From: Cervus elaphus
Lineage: Eukaryota; Chordata; Mammalia; Artiodactyla; Cervidae
Length of the DNA stretch: 64,000 nt
NCBI RefSeq assembly: GCF_910594005.1
Contig: NC_057831.1
Location: 44,970,001-45,034,000, forward strand
Reading direction: 5' to 3'
Below, one piece after another: positions 35,901 to 50,900 of this stretch (positions are counted from its first letter, which is position 1; each line of letters opens with the position of its first letter). The position numbers were made by a program, and so were the translations under genes. The notes under the pieces were generated by a model. It made no database searches, was not told where the DNA came from, and saw only the letters and a program-made list of their open reading frames with translations.

Positions 35901-38900
35901 TGTCAAACCCTATTCTAAATTCTTTGGTTCCCACAATAGCCCTCTAGGATAGTTGCTATTAACATTCTCCTTTCCTCAGAATAGAAAGCTGAGGTACAAA
36001 GAAATTAAGTATCTTGACCAAAGTCACAGTTATAATTGTCCTATGGTAATTCTATGTTTAAATTCTTGAAGGACTCCCAAACTGTTTTCCAAGGTGACTG
36101 CACTGTTTTTTTCTTTCCCAACAGCAATATATGAGAGTTCCAATTTCTTCGCATGCTCATGAACACTTGTTATTGTCTGTCTTTTTGAAATAGTGGCTCA
36201 TTGTGGTAATGATGTTGAGTACCTTTTCATGAATTTATGGCCAGTTGTTTATCTTTTTGGAGAAATGTCTATTCAGTCATTTGCTCAATTTTTAAAATTG
36301 ATTATTTGGCTTATTGTTGAATTGAAAGAGTACTTAATATATTCGGGTACTAGACTCCTATCAGATATATAATTCATAAATATTTTCTCTCATTCTGTGG
36401 GTTGTCTTTTCACTTTTATGTAGTCAAAAGTTATTCTCTTTTCTTTGGTTGCTTGTGTTTTAGGTGTCATACCAAGAAACTATTACCTAGTCTAAAAGCA
36501 TGAATATTTACACTTGTTTTCTTCTAAGAGTTTTTAATTTTTAGTTCTTACATTTAGTTAATTTTGAGTTAATTTTTTAGTATGATGTGAGGTAGGGGTC
36601 CAGTATCATTCTTTACCTGTGGGTATCCAGTTGCCTTTGCACCATTTGTTTAAATGATTATTCTTTTCCCATTGAATCCTCTTGGAACCTTGAAAACCAC
36701 ATGACCATATATCTGTGCATTTATCCGTAGACCTTAAATTCTATTCCATTTATCTGTGTCTGTCCTTATGCCAGGCCCATGCAATCTTAATTGTTGTTTT
36801 GTAGTGAGTTTTGAAATTGGGAAGTGTGCATCTTTCAACTTAATTCTTTTCCGAGATTATTTTGGCTATTGTGGGATTATTGCATTTCTGTATGAGTTTT
36901 ATAATTACCTACTCAGTTTTTGTAAAAAGCTTGCTGAGCTTTTTATAGGAGTCACATTGAATTTGTAGATCAATTTGCGGGGTTGTTGTTTAGTTACTAA
37001 GTCGTATCCAACTTGTTTGTGACCCCGTGCACTATAGTGGACTATAGTCCACTGGGCTTCTCTGTCCATGGGATTTCCCAGGCAAGAACACTGGAGTGGG
37101 TTGCTGTGTCTTTCTCTGGGGGATCTTCCTGCCCCAGAGGTTGAACCCACATCTTTCCATCTTAAGTGTTCTGTTTCATGAATGTGAGCTATTTTTCCAT
37201 TTATTTAGCTCTTCTTTAATTTCTTTAAACAATATTTTGTAGTTTTCAGTGTGCAGGACTTGCACTTCTTCTGTTAAATTTATTCCTAAACACTTGATTC
37301 TTTCTGTTGTTTTTATAAATTAAATTTTTAAAAAATTTTATTTTGTGTTGTTCATTGCTCATGCCCTGATTTACTTGTTTTTTTTTTTAATTCCAATAAA
37401 ACATACATAGTATAACATTTACCATGTTAGCCAGTTTTTTAAGTATACCATTCAGTAGTGTGAAGTAAGTGAAGTATATTCACATCAGTGTGCACTGTCC
37501 TCCAAAACACTTTTTTGCATCTTATCTGTTTTAGTTTTATTTTTTTTTAAGTTAATCACTGTAACATTAATTTTTTAAAAATTGCTTAAAAAGAAATTCT
37601 AAGTCTTATTACTGGTTTACTTTTAACTTGAAAGATTTATATTGTGCTTTAACTCTTTTGCCTTAAATGCCATACCTTGCAGTTTCACCTTTCTTGAGCC
37701 TATAGTTAAATCCCCTGGTCTGAGTAGGGAGTAGGTGATGTAGATAAAGTTGTTTTATAACCTATGGAACACACAGATGCTTTTTTCTTTCTGTGTCTGC
37801 AAACCTCTGTGTGTGTTGCAAACAAAAGCTGAAGGTATTGAACTATGGTCTCCTGGCTCAGCTTCTTTGATAGCTACTCTATTTTTGAGTCACTTCTGTA
37901 AAAGGTCAACATTGAGTGCTAAGAGAGAGCCGGTTTAATTGAAATACGTTACTAGTCAGAATGAACTCTGCCTGTTGCCTGTGTTTACATTATGATGGAG
38001 TGTGGGGTTGGTTCACATTTTTCACAGAGACCACGATTAAATCAGGGAAACATTCCTGTGTAGTATAGTGCGGCAGTAGATAGTTCCTTTGGCACTTTGC
38101 ATTTGGCTTGTTGTTGCCCTACAGAAGGTCTGTGCAGACTGTTTATAATAGCCAGGACATGGAAGCAACCTAGATGCCCATCAGCAGATGAATGGATAAG
38201 GAAGCTGTGGTACATATACACCATGGAATATTACTCAGCCGTTAAAAAGAATTCATTTGAACCAGTCCTAATGAGATGGATGAAACTGGAGCCCCTTATA
38301 CAGAGTGAAGTAAGCCAGAAAGATAAAGATCATTACAGCATACTAACACATATATATGGAATTTAGAAAGATGGTAACGATAACCCTATATGCAAAACAG
38401 AAAAAGAGACACAGAAATACAGAACAGACTATTGAACTCTGTGGGAGAATGTGAGGGTGGGATATTTCAAAAGAACAGCATGTATACTATCTATGGTGAA
38501 ACAGATCACCAGCCCAGGTGGGATGCATGAGACAAATGCTCGGGCCTGGTGCACTGGGAAGACCCAGAGGAATCGGGTGGAGAGGGAGGTGGGAGGGGGG
38601 ATCGGGATGGGGAATACGTGTAAATCTATGGCTGATTCATATCAATGTATGACAAAACCCACTGAAATGTTGTGAAGTAATTAGCCTCCAACTAATAAAA
38701 AATAAATAAATAAAAAAAGAAAAAATAAATAAATAATACTACCATATCAACCAAATCAATGCTAAAAAAAAAAAGAAGGTCTCTGCAGAGCTGAGAGAGC
38801 CACCTCAACTCTAGGGCTCTGTGTATATGTGCTGTAAGTGCTCTTTCCTTCGTTCCCTCCTTCCTTTTATTTTGCCCGCACTGGGTCTCTGGGTGTGGGC

Positions 38901-41900
38901 TTCCTCTGGTTGCAGCAAACGGGCATCCTGTTGCAGTGGCTCTTCTTGTAGCAGAGCACGGGCTCTAGAGTGCAGGCTGAGGTGTCGTGGCTCGCAGTCT
39001 TAGTTGCCTTGTAGCATGTCAGATCTTCCTGGACCATGGACAGAATCCATGTCCCCTGCATTGGCAGGTGAGTTCTTAACCACTGGGCAACCAGGCAAGT
39101 CCAAAATGTCCATTTCTGAGCATCTAAGATACGAACTTCTTAAAGAGATGGAATACCAGATCACCTTACCTGTCTCTTGAGAAATCTCTATGCGGGTCAG
39201 GAAGCAAGCGTTAGAACCGGACATAGAACAATGGACTGGTTCAAAATTGGGAAAGGAGTATGTCAAGGCTGTATACTGTCACCTTGGTTATGTAACTTAT
39301 ATGCAGAACACATCATGTGAAATGCCAGACTGGATGAATCTCAAGCTAGGATCAAGATTGCCAGGAGAAATATCAACAACCTTAGATGTGCAGTTGATAC
39401 CACTCTATAATGGCAGAAAGCAAAGAGGAACTAAAGAGCCCCTTGATGAAGGTGAAAGTGGAGAGTGAAAAAGCTGGCTTAAAACTCAGCATTCAAAGAA
39501 AGAAGATCATGACATATAGTCCCATCACTTCACAGCAAATAGATGGGGGAAAAGTGGAGACAGTGACAGATTTTATTTTCTTGGCCTCCAAAATCACTAC
39601 AAACAGTGACTACATGAAATTAAAAGATACTTTTTCCTTGGAAGAAAAGCTATGACAAACCTAGACAGCGTTTTAAAAATCAGAGACATCAGTTTGCTGA
39701 CAAAAGTCCATATAATCAAAGCTATGGTTTTTCCAGTAGTCATGTATGTGTGAAAGTTCGACCATAAAAAAGGCTGAGTGCTTTTGAATTGTGGTGCTGG
39801 AGAAGACTCTTGAGGGTCCCTTGGAGAGCAAGGAGATCGAACCAGTCAATCCTGAATATTCATTGGAAGGACTGATGCTGAAGCTGAAGCTTCAGTACTT
39901 TGGCCACCAGATGCAAAGAGCTGACTCACTGGAAAAGACCATGATGCTGGGAAAGACTGAGGGCAGGAGAAGAAAGGGCTGACAGTGGAGGAAATGGTTG
40001 GATTGCATCACTGACTTGATGCATATGAGTTTGAGCAAAGTCCAGGAGATAGTGAAGGACAGTGAAGCCCGGCATGCTGGAATCCATGGAGTCGCAAAGA
40101 ATCAGATGCGACTTAGCAAGTGAGCAACAAAGAAAAAGAAAATATGAAGTTAACATTTGCTAAGATGGATTTCTGTATGCTCCAATTTTAGCATGAAAGA
40201 TGTGAAATTCTGTTTGGCAAACTACATCCAAATAAAGTTATATCAAAAAGCTGAATTTCTTAGGTTCATTTCGTGAACTAATTTTATTCAGCTCTTGATT
40301 ACATTTCCTGTGTGTAGAACATGTTTCATACTTGGTAACTGGCTCTCATTTAAAGAGAATGAATGGCCAAATTAAATGGATGTCCTTTTGAGCAGTTTTC
40401 AAGTGTATGCATTACTGATTGGTTTTGTTTGCCTTATTCAATGGAGAGAATAATTCTTTGTGGCCAATTTCATTTTAAGAGGGTAATGTTGAGTGATTTT
40501 TTGTAATTTAAAATATGAATAATTATGCTCCCTTATTTGTGTTTGATGGAAGCTTAGAGCTGAAACCTTGGCTTTTTTCTCTCTCTGGCTCTGCCCACTG
40601 CTGCTGAGAACATTTCGGACAAGTGTGCTGTGCTGAATTTTTGTAAATAACATTTTCTTTTTTAATTAAAAAAAAATACCTATTGCGTTATGAAGCAGTG
40701 AAAAAAGTGGAGGGCGATAGAAATACATTTAAAAAGGGATTGTATTTTTCCCTTGCTCACACAAAGCAGTGCAAGGGAGAACACCTCAGTGATGGTTGAT
40801 CTACAACTGTACTCGTCTTAATATATATGTAAATTAAATAATTAATATGGATATATTATCGGCTATGGGATTTAGTTAAAGAGGAAGACATTTGTTAAAT
40901 AATGGTAATTGACATTGTCCCACAGTTTCTGGAGTGTTCCTTAGGTTACAGTGTATAGTTTAAATATTTTCAGTTATTTAAGCCTTCTGTTTATTTCTTC
41001 AGTTTAAATTTATGTCAGCAGATGTACTAACAGTATCTTAAATTATATTAAGGGATATTGTATTGAGAATGGTGAACAGATGTTCTTCTGTCTCCACAGA
41101 ATAAGAGGAAATGGGTTTAGATTACAGGAGGAGAAATTTTGGTTGGACATAAACCTAATTCCTTAATATTAGAGACATTGAGACATAAATCTTTATAGCT
41201 GGTATTTATTAAAATAATGATACCTGAAATCTCAGTATATGCTTTATAGCTGGCATTGTATAAGCACTTTGCATAATTATCTTATGTATTCTCACCTAGT
41301 CCTATAGGGTAGAAATCATTTTCCCATTTGGCAGATGAAGAAACTGGGGCTCATATAGGCACAATAACTTACTAAAGTTATATAGCTAGTAACTGAGAGA
41401 CTGAAGAGCTTGAAACCTTGCCCCCTGACTGTGGAGCTGTACTCTTAGTTAACAGAAAGAGGATAAACTAGGCTTGTCCATTGTATTAAATACTCAACAT
41501 GGTTGGTGATCGTGCAGATGGTATTAAACAACTGTGAGTAGAAGCAAAGAAGTGCCACGGTCATGATTTGGTTAAAGAAGTTGTATAAGTAAGTATGTGT
41601 CCATGATTTTTTTCAGTCTTTCCACTAGCTTATGTGTTCTGTAGAAGGATGGCGTGGTCCTGTGTGAATTGTTTTTGACTAACTATGCAAGTTCAGAATC
41701 CTATTGAGATGAAAGAGGTTTCTATATTACACAAAGAAAACCCTCAGAAGTCAGCAAGAAAGACATTAAGACCCATGGACATAGATAGGGAAAACAGAGA
41801 TAGGCAGTACAAATAAAATTAAGGAAGAAAGAAGTTTCAGTTTTGTAAGAAATCAAGTAAATGCAAGTTTAAGCCATAAATGTGGTATGAATTTTGCCTA

Positions 41901-44900
41901 GTAAATTAGCAGAAAGTATAATGTGTTAATACCCAAAGCTGGTGTTCCCATTCATTAGTGATTGCATTTTAAAGTAGTATATTAGAAGAATAAAATGATT
42001 CAATCAGTAAATAAATATCCTCTTTCCTGGCACTAATTCAGTAAATTTGAAATGCACATAAATTCTTTTTCTTATGTATTAAGAAGCATATTTTATTAAG
42101 CTAATTTGCAATAGACAAGAAAAACTCTGTATTAAATACCTTTTTTGTTAGCCACAGAAGAAAATAACAGCTGTTGAGCAGAAATGTTGATGCAGTATTT
42201 TCCTTAAAATTAATAACTATGAGAGAGATTTTAACTGCCAACCCGACTCAAGCTTAAAATGCATAATAATCTATCAGGAGCATAATTATTTATTTATAAT
42301 CTTCTGGTCCATAGGAATATGTGTTTTTTTGTATATGAGTTTTCTGTAGTTTTCCCATTGACTTATTAAACATAGGACCATAATCTAAGTTTGTTATTCA
42401 TTCACTATTGTTAGCTTCTTGAGGTTTGGGGAAAGTATTCTTTATTTCAGAAACCTGAAGGATGATGAAATTGATTTTATATAAGGTGTGATTTCATAAT
42501 TTTAAAATTCAGTTTGCATTTATTTACTATATAAGCTGTGACCAGACAAGTAACTACAGTAATAAATTATTTTACAGGTATTCACAGTTTTATATGGAAG
42601 ATAGTTTTTGCCATTATAATATGTTTAACCATCACTTCTTTGATGGAAAGGTAAGAGTTATGACCATTATCTCTTTCTTCTTTTCTTGTATTTCCTTCAT
42701 TATTTTTCTACAGTCCCTCAAGAGCAAATGGTGGCTGTTCCTCCATTGATTGATATTTACTTTTGTTTGTTCACTGAGTGTTATCGAGCATCTGGGGTGA
42801 TCATGTTATTCACCTTTCATGCTTTTCACTGTTTCTTGGGTAAAGACCTACTTTCTCAGCAGGACCCATGTAGCTGTGTGACTTGATCCTGCCGCCCCCC
42901 AGCCTGTCTTCTCTCAGTTCCTGCTTTGCTGTCTGTATCCAGGACATGTGACGTTCGTCCCAGGCTGGCCTTTCCATCACAGGGGCTTTTGCCATGCTGT
43001 TCCCTCCTTCTGCTCCCTCTTTGCCCTGTTAATTTCACCTCATCCTTCAGAACCCTGTTCCAAGTTCCTTTCTCCAGCTTCCCCTACCCTCAGACAAGGT
43101 CAGGTTCTCCTTTGTAGATTTATGATACTGTAATTAAATAATTCTGTGGTTAGTTGTTTGATGTCTTCCTCTCTGATAAATTTCATGTCCCAGTTAAGGG
43201 GATTTATGGTTTTATTAAACTAATCCTTAAAAAATAGACCGTGTCAAGAGTTAACCCCAATCTATGAACTCTAGGTGATAATGATGTGTCAGTTTAGGTT
43301 CATCACTTTTAACAGATGTCCCACTCTGGTGGGGGATATTGGTAATGGGGGAGGGGTAGGAACAGGGGGTATGTAGGATATCTTTGAACCTTCCTCTCAG
43401 TTTCACTGTAAACTTAAAACTGCTCTTAAAAATTAGCCTTAAAAAGAGGAGAGTGGCTTAAAAAAACCTTTCAGTATGATAATAATGTCCTTGTGAATAA
43501 ACAACATAGCAAGAACTGATATTTCTACTCTTGTTTTGAACTCTTTGTTAGTCCCATTACAAAATAAAATCTGTAACCAGCCAAGTAATCATACCTGACA
43601 GGAGGCTGGCCAAAAATATTTGAAATTATCAAGACTACCTGCAGCATACCCACACGTGTGCTGTGCTGTGCGTAGTTGCTCAGCCGTGTCCAACTCTTTG
43701 CGACCCTGTGGACTGTAGCTCTCCAGGCTCCTCAGTCCACGGGGATTCTCCAGGCAAGAATACTGGAGTGGGTTGTCATGCCCTTCTCCAGAGGATCTTC
43801 CCAACCCAGGGATCAAACCCAGGTCTCCCGCATTGTAGGAGGATTCTTCACTGTCTGAGCCACCAGGGAAGCCCAGAATACCAACTGGAGCGGGTAGCCT
43901 ATCCCTTCTCTAGGGCATCTTCCCAACCTGGGATTGAACCGGACGTCTCCTGCATTGCAGGTGTATTCTGTACCAGCTGAGCTATAGGAGAAGCCCATGT
44001 CCATACATATATGCATATATATGTATTTTTAAAAAATGGTGAACTGTGCTTAAGTATATATTGTGCTTTAAGATATTAACTGACAGACTGAAAACCAAGA
44101 AGACCAAAAGACCTATGCATTTAGGAAATGAAAATAGATTCTAAATTGTTGGTTGGGATTGAAAAGTGGGTCTCCTGATTTAGTAGGTATAGCCAGTGAT
44201 GTACTCCTCCCATCAGAATCAATTTAGCATTGGGATACACATTCTTCAGCAGTGAAAGCTATGAAAACCAAGTATTGAAGTAAATAGCAGTTACAATTAG
44301 ATGTGTTTCACTGTTTCCTGAAGGGCTTATGTGGTTGATAATCACCAGAATTTGAGGACTGATTAGATGAGCTCTAAGGAGAACAAGAAATTGAAAAATC
44401 ACTTGAGAGTAGATGAAAAGGGGCTTTTCACCTCAGACAGTGAGAGTAGGAAAAGGAGTGGAAGGAAGCGGGTTCGGAAGACATTTCACTGGTGGAGACC
44501 AGCAGACTTGGTGTAATTACTGTGTGTACACATGTCAATTATACCTCAATAAAAAAAAAAAAGATGACTTGGTGATATGTGTGCTGGGGAAGAGGTCAAA
44601 GATACCATGGGGCCATGACCTGGGTTCATCTTTCATTCTTCAAAATACAGAGTGGGGAAGTTTGTAAGTGACATTTGGAAATGTTGAGTTTGTGGGGCTG
44701 GCAGAACATGGACATGCAAGGGTCCAGGGTGGCCTTTTGGCACTGTGGGTCCTTGAGCTCAGGGGTGCTGTCAGCGCTAGTGACACAGATGAGGGAGTAG
44801 CCGAGCATCTCCTACTGCCTGATGCTTCAGTAATGGGTCAGGTATTCATTTTTTGTTCTTAATACTGGACCATGACTTTGCTTTTTATTTTGAACCATAA

Positions 44901-47900
44901 AGATGAGTAAAATTACATTTAAATACCTAACAGTTGGCCAGCAATTTTATATATTTCAAGAAACTAACACATAATTAGCATTTTTCTAGGAAATTCTATG
45001 GAAGTTTTATTGCGAGTTTATAGAATTACCTTGCAAGTTTCTAGAATAACCATTGGAATAAGCTATAAAGACTGAGCTCCATGTTTTCTTTCCTAGAAGA
45101 AAACAGTCATCCAAATCAGGCTCTCCTTTCTCTGTTTTAGGAGCAGCCTCTAAATAGCACTGCAGCTGTAGAGAATGATCTGTAGAAAACTATGGTTTAA
45201 TGATTTTATTGTCTGCCCCTTTTCTACCTACTTGGAGTCAAGGTTTTCAGTAGAGATTACCATCTAATAATTGATCACTAAAGTATTTAAGTGTCTACAA
45301 GATGCCTGTCTGTGAAGGCATATAAGCCTTTGAGGCACCGAGTGCCTTTGAGGATCTAAGCCTCTGCCACTGCATAGAAGCTCTCCACAGTTGACTGGAT
45401 TAAAAAGCAGAAGTTTCCTGTACAGGATTTTTTTTCATAGCCACTAATATAGTCTCTCAAAAAATAAAAAATGTCATACACCTTAATGGTTAGGGTGGTT
45501 AAAGTGTGTACAGAGGGTGCCTATTTAAAATGCTAGCCACCGAGATGAAGAAAAGAGTTAGGTTATTGTCAACTTTGGTGGCATATGCAGGTATCTTGCT
45601 TCCTGCCTTGTTTCCTAAGGTCATCCACCTTAGGACCCTCAGCCACTCAGAACAGTACACCCCACCATTGATTTCTTACCTGGAAAGGTACTCTTTAATG
45701 TTTCTTAAAAATTTTGTTAAGTGTTCAGGCTTTGTTTACTTTTTCTTCCCTACTTATAACTTTTAGGGATTTGAAGGCTTTTCAATAACATCGTCTGTAA
45801 TTTTAGTCCTTGATCGTGTAGGCAGGTTAAGGAAGTGCCAGGCAGCACTTGAAAAATGATTAACCTTCTTGACACCATCCTTTGCTGTAGGACTTCCAGG
45901 AGGAAGTTAATAAAGACTTTCTTAGAGAAAAGGGATTCGGGTGTTGTGATTTTTCCTTTCTTCAATTGGGTCTTCTAAGTTGATTTAATAGTAGAACAAT
46001 ATATATTTTATTATAAAGTATATATGGTTTATTAAAGTTTAAATGCCATTAAACTTTAAAATCTTCTACTGTTTTGTATACTAAAAATGTTGACTTGCTT
46101 TTATAGATGAGTACTTGAAAGCTACTACAAAGTCAGTAGACCGGAGCTAGTATTATAGGTCTGTCTCTTGTTCATCTTTCCAGAAGCAAAAAAGGGATAA
46201 ATATACTGGACAATTTTTAAGGTTAACTTTGCAGTTACTAGTTCAGTTCAGTCGCTCAGTCGTGTCCGACTCTTTGCAACCCCATGGACTGCAGCACACC
46301 AGGCCTCCCTGTCCATCGCTGGAGTCTACTCAAACTCATGTCCATTGAGTCAGTGATGCCATCCAACCATCTCATCCTCTGTCGTCCCCTTCTCCTCCTG
46401 CCTTCAATCTTTCCCAGCATCAGGGTCCCTTCAAATGAGTCAGCTCTTTGCATCAGGTGGCCAAAGTATTGGAGCTGCAACTTCAGCATCAGTCCTTCCA
46501 ATGAATATTCAGAGCTGATTTCCTTTAGAGTGAACTGGCTTGATCTCCTTGTTGTCCAAGGGACTCTCAAGAGTCTTCTCCAACACCACAGTTCAAAAGC
46601 ATCAATTTTTCCGTGCTCAGCTTTCTTTATAGCCCAACTCTTATATCCATACATGATTACTGGACAAACCATAGCCTTGACTAGATGGACCTTTGTTGGC
46701 AAAGTAATGTCTCTGCTTTTTAAAATGCTGTCTAGGTTGGTCATAACTTTCCTTCCAAGGAGTAAAGTGTCTTTTAATCTCATGGCTGCAATCACCATCT
46801 GCAGTGATTTTGGAGCCCCCCCCCCCCCACCAAAATGAAGTCACTGTTTCCATTGTTTGCCCATCTGTTTGCCATGAAGTGATGGGACCAGATGCCATGT
46901 TCTTAGTTTTCTGAATGTTGAGCTTTAAGCCAACTTTTTCACTCTCTTTCACTTTAATCAAGAGGCTCTTTAGTTCCCCTTCGCTTTCTGCCATAAGGGT
47001 GGTGTCATCTGCGTATCTGAGGTTATTGATATTTCTCCCGGCAGTCTTGATTCCAGCTTGTGCTTCATCTAGCCCAGCATTTCTCATGATGTATTCTGCA
47101 TATAAGTTAAATAAGCAGGATGACAGTATACAGCCTTGACGTACTCCTTTCCTCATTTGGAACCAGTCTGTTGTTCCATGTCCAGTTCTAACTGTTGCTT
47201 GCTGACCTGCATACAGATTTCTCAGGAGGCAGGTCAGGTGGTCAGGTATTCCCCTCTCTTTAAGAATTTTCCAGAGTTTGTTGTGATCCACACAGTCAAA
47301 GGCTTTGACATAGTCAATAAAGCAGAAGTAGATGTTTTTATGAAACTCTCTTGTTTTTTTGATGATCCAATGGATGTTGGCAATTACTAAAAACACTTCA
47401 GTTAGTTTGTTGGGGAAATATGTTAGTAACACAGTTTCACAGCCTGAATAAGCTTTGTTTTTTGTGAACTTGCATTTATTTACTTTTCATTGTTCAAATG
47501 TGCCTGCCATTTACCCGGCACTCAAAAACACGTGTGTGTTTAACTGGTGATTTGTAGCTCACTAAATTGAAATTATGGTGTTGGACAAACCAGATAGGAA
47601 AAATATGTCTTATTCATCTTTGTGTCTCCAGTGTTTAGTGCAGTCCCTGCTTCTGTTTGTTGAATTGAATTTAGCATTTTAGATAGTCTTCATGGATAGT
47701 GAGTTTCTCTCTTTTAGGTTACTAAATTTAGTTTTTTAATTTAACTATTTGAAATGTGTAGTCCTCTGATAGTGATGGTGTTTGAATTTACAGTTTTATA
47801 AACTCACTTATCAAGGAACCTGAAGATAAAATCTTATGGGGCCAAATGAGAGAGGCTTCAGAATGTCACTGAGGGACTCTGGGGTGATAGGGTGGGTGAA

Positions 47901-50900
47901 GTTCAGGATGAAGAGAGAGACTGAGCCTAGTGCGTTCTCCTCAAAGTAGGGCGAAGTTCCTGCCTCTAGTCCTAATTTAGAAATGAATTTCTGTTTGTTC
48001 CAGGCTGCCCTTGAAGTGTGCAAGACATTTTTACAGGAAGATAGAGGTGAAGGAGTGATCATGGTGACAGATCCTCCATTTGGTGGCTTGGTTGAACCTC
48101 TGGCTGTTACATTCAAGAAGTTAATTGCTATGTGGAAAGAAGGTCACAGCCAAGGTGTGTGATTTATTATTTACTGCAAAATAAATATGTATATGCATCT
48201 ACTTCCTGTCACATATTATCAGACCTTAGTGAATCAGAGCACTGAAAAAATATACATGCCTTGCGTTCTCTTCTTTTTTGAAAAATAGGCATATTTGATG
48301 ATGACTTTATCATGATACACTTTGTTTTATTCTAATCGTGTGTTTGAAAAATGACTCATAAGTAAAATATTTGATTTTGGTGGGCATAAGGCGGCATTAT
48401 CTGTGAACATTTAACAGAATATCAGTGAACTGTTGTCATTTATTTACTATTTACTAAATGGCCACTATGTTCCAGATACTGTTTAGATACTGGAAATGGA
48501 GTGGTAAATGGACACTTATCTCTGCCCTCATGGACCTTATATTTCATCTTCTGAAAGCCTTACCCAAAACTCTAGGAGGGCACCCAGCCTCTGGGCCAAA
48601 GCTCTGAACTGTGCAGAGATTTGTTTGGGAAGGCTGGCCATCAAGTAGCCTAGCAGTGATGCATGGACACCTGACTCTAGAAGTGGGTTAATGACTGGGG
48701 GATATTCAGCTTAAAGTGGCTTAGGACTTCAAAGTATTTTATATAATTGCCTAATTAGTCAGTGTAATCATTTTTCAGTTTCCAGCCTGCAAATTGATAA
48801 ATATAAGAGTGTCAGGAATTAAGTGATCAAGCTTCTCCATTAATTGTGCTATATAAATAGTGTGCTTTGGGGACAGGATGCAAATGAAATCTGAAAAGTG
48901 ACTCATAGTGCTAAGTATCCCACTTATTTTTGGTTCTGAGGTCTACTTAACAGAGTGGAAAAGTCGTTGCTGTTGGGGAAGCAATAAAGAACCCTGTGGG
49001 TTTGAATTCAGCTCTGCTGCTCATTAGCTGCATAAGTTTGAATAAAATGCTTAAATTTTGCAGCTGTGGTTTCCCCATCTATGATATGAGATTACTATAT
49101 TAATATCTGACTCCAGGAGTTATCGTAAAGAGATAACATATAGAAGATTCCTAGCAGTATGCTCAGCCTGTATGAGGTGTTCTGTAAATAATAGCTATGT
49201 CCACTGTCTCTCATAAAAATTAATTTTGATGAAATTGTTCGTAAGAATCTTCCATGATTCAGAAAAGATGGATCCACCCTGAAAACTGGCTTAGTGAGTT
49301 ATGGCAGAGATAAGGATTCAGATCTAAGGCCTTCTGCCTTCTGGTCTAGGAATCCTTCCACTGTGACACATTCACCTTTGTGCTTCATAGTGAAACTAAT
49401 TTTTTATTTCTCACTTTTTAGGTAATATCTTTGCCTTTACCTAGACCACAGTGATATGCATATAAAGTTAACTTTTATATTACATACCCTGTGTAGCTGT
49501 GATTAAATATACAAGAATATTTCCATTGACTTTGGGGAAAAGTCAAGTTGTAAATGGTACTCCGGTAAATAGTCTCTCCTTCTGTATGATTTAAATGTAT
49601 TGAAGGATTACAATTTCTCCCAATACCATATTTTTTTCAGTAACAACTCTCTGCTTTATTTTTTCTCTAATATCAGTTTTTTCTTTTCTTTTCTCTTTTT
49701 TGTGATCCATTAGATAACAGTCAGAAAGAACTACCCATATTCTGGATTTTCCCCTATTTTTTTGAATCCCGAATTTGTCAGTTTTTCCCAAGCTTCTGCA
49801 TGCTGGATTACCAGGTATAGTAAATATTCTGTTTTCTGGCATGGTTGGGAAGTGGATATTCTGCTTAAATAAATATTCTGTTAGGACTATCCATCAGTTT
49901 TAGTAAATGCAAACACTATAAGCTATATGAGACACTAAAACTCTATCATATGTAACTTAGTGCAGTGGTTCCTGGTGTCTGTAATCTCCAGGGTGCCTAT
50001 TAAAAATATAGATTCTTAGGTACCAAAATAAGCCTACTAAATCAAAATCAGAGGGTAAGCTGTAAGAAAAAATATTTTACCAAGCTTCCCAGGTACTTCT
50101 GAACTCAGCCAGGTTTTAAACTAAATGATCTAATGTTTCACATCACCAGGAGATTGGGCAGCACCCCAAGATCATCATTATGAACATGGGGTTTCCCCAT
50201 TCAGAGGTGGTAGAGAAGTAAATCGCTTTTTCTGGTGGGTGGAATGCCGTGTACACTTTACTTTGTTGCCCAGAGGATGCAGGAGCTCCAAGGAGGGGTT
50301 TGCCCAAAGTCGTGTTGGAACAAGTAGTGTGTCAGAGAAGCGAAGGTGCTGAGGAGTGAGTGTGCTGATTCAGGGCACTGACCAGACCTTCTCCGTCACA
50401 CCCTTGCCGTTCAGCTCGTCTGCGTTAGTGTCCGCTCTCCTGGCTTCATTTCCTTGAGTTCTGAGTTTAGCCCTACTGTTGCCATCACAGTGTGTGGCCA
50501 GCAAGGGGGCACAGTTTCTTCTTCTGTAATGACATTTTTCTGTTTGAGTTTTCTGAGCAGTTGACTAGTCTCTGATCAAGGCTTTTCAGCCCCCAAATTG
50601 TAAAAGTCTTCACTAGTTGCTGCAAGCCCGAAGTTGATTCTTTTGTTAATTGAAGCGCAGTTCGTTTACCATACGGTGTTACTTTCAGGTGCACGGCAGA
50701 GTGATTCAGTATTTTTGCAGATTATATAATATTAATTATTATTATAAGTATATATATAATTATTATAATAAGTGTATAATATAATTATACACTATTACAA
50801 GATAATATGTGTAATTCCTGTAGCACTTGGCGCTAATCTTTGTACATCTTGAAGATGTATATTATTATGAAAATTATTTAGAAATAATGTGAGAAACAGT

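Larger units (their letters stand above)
48155..49713 (+). other. ZCCHC4 intron 7
   Basis: It holds an L2 piece (48425-48545) and a MIR (48995-49205). The rest is unassigned. The T-rich tract before 49712 serves the exon 8 acceptor. Confidence 0.7.
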
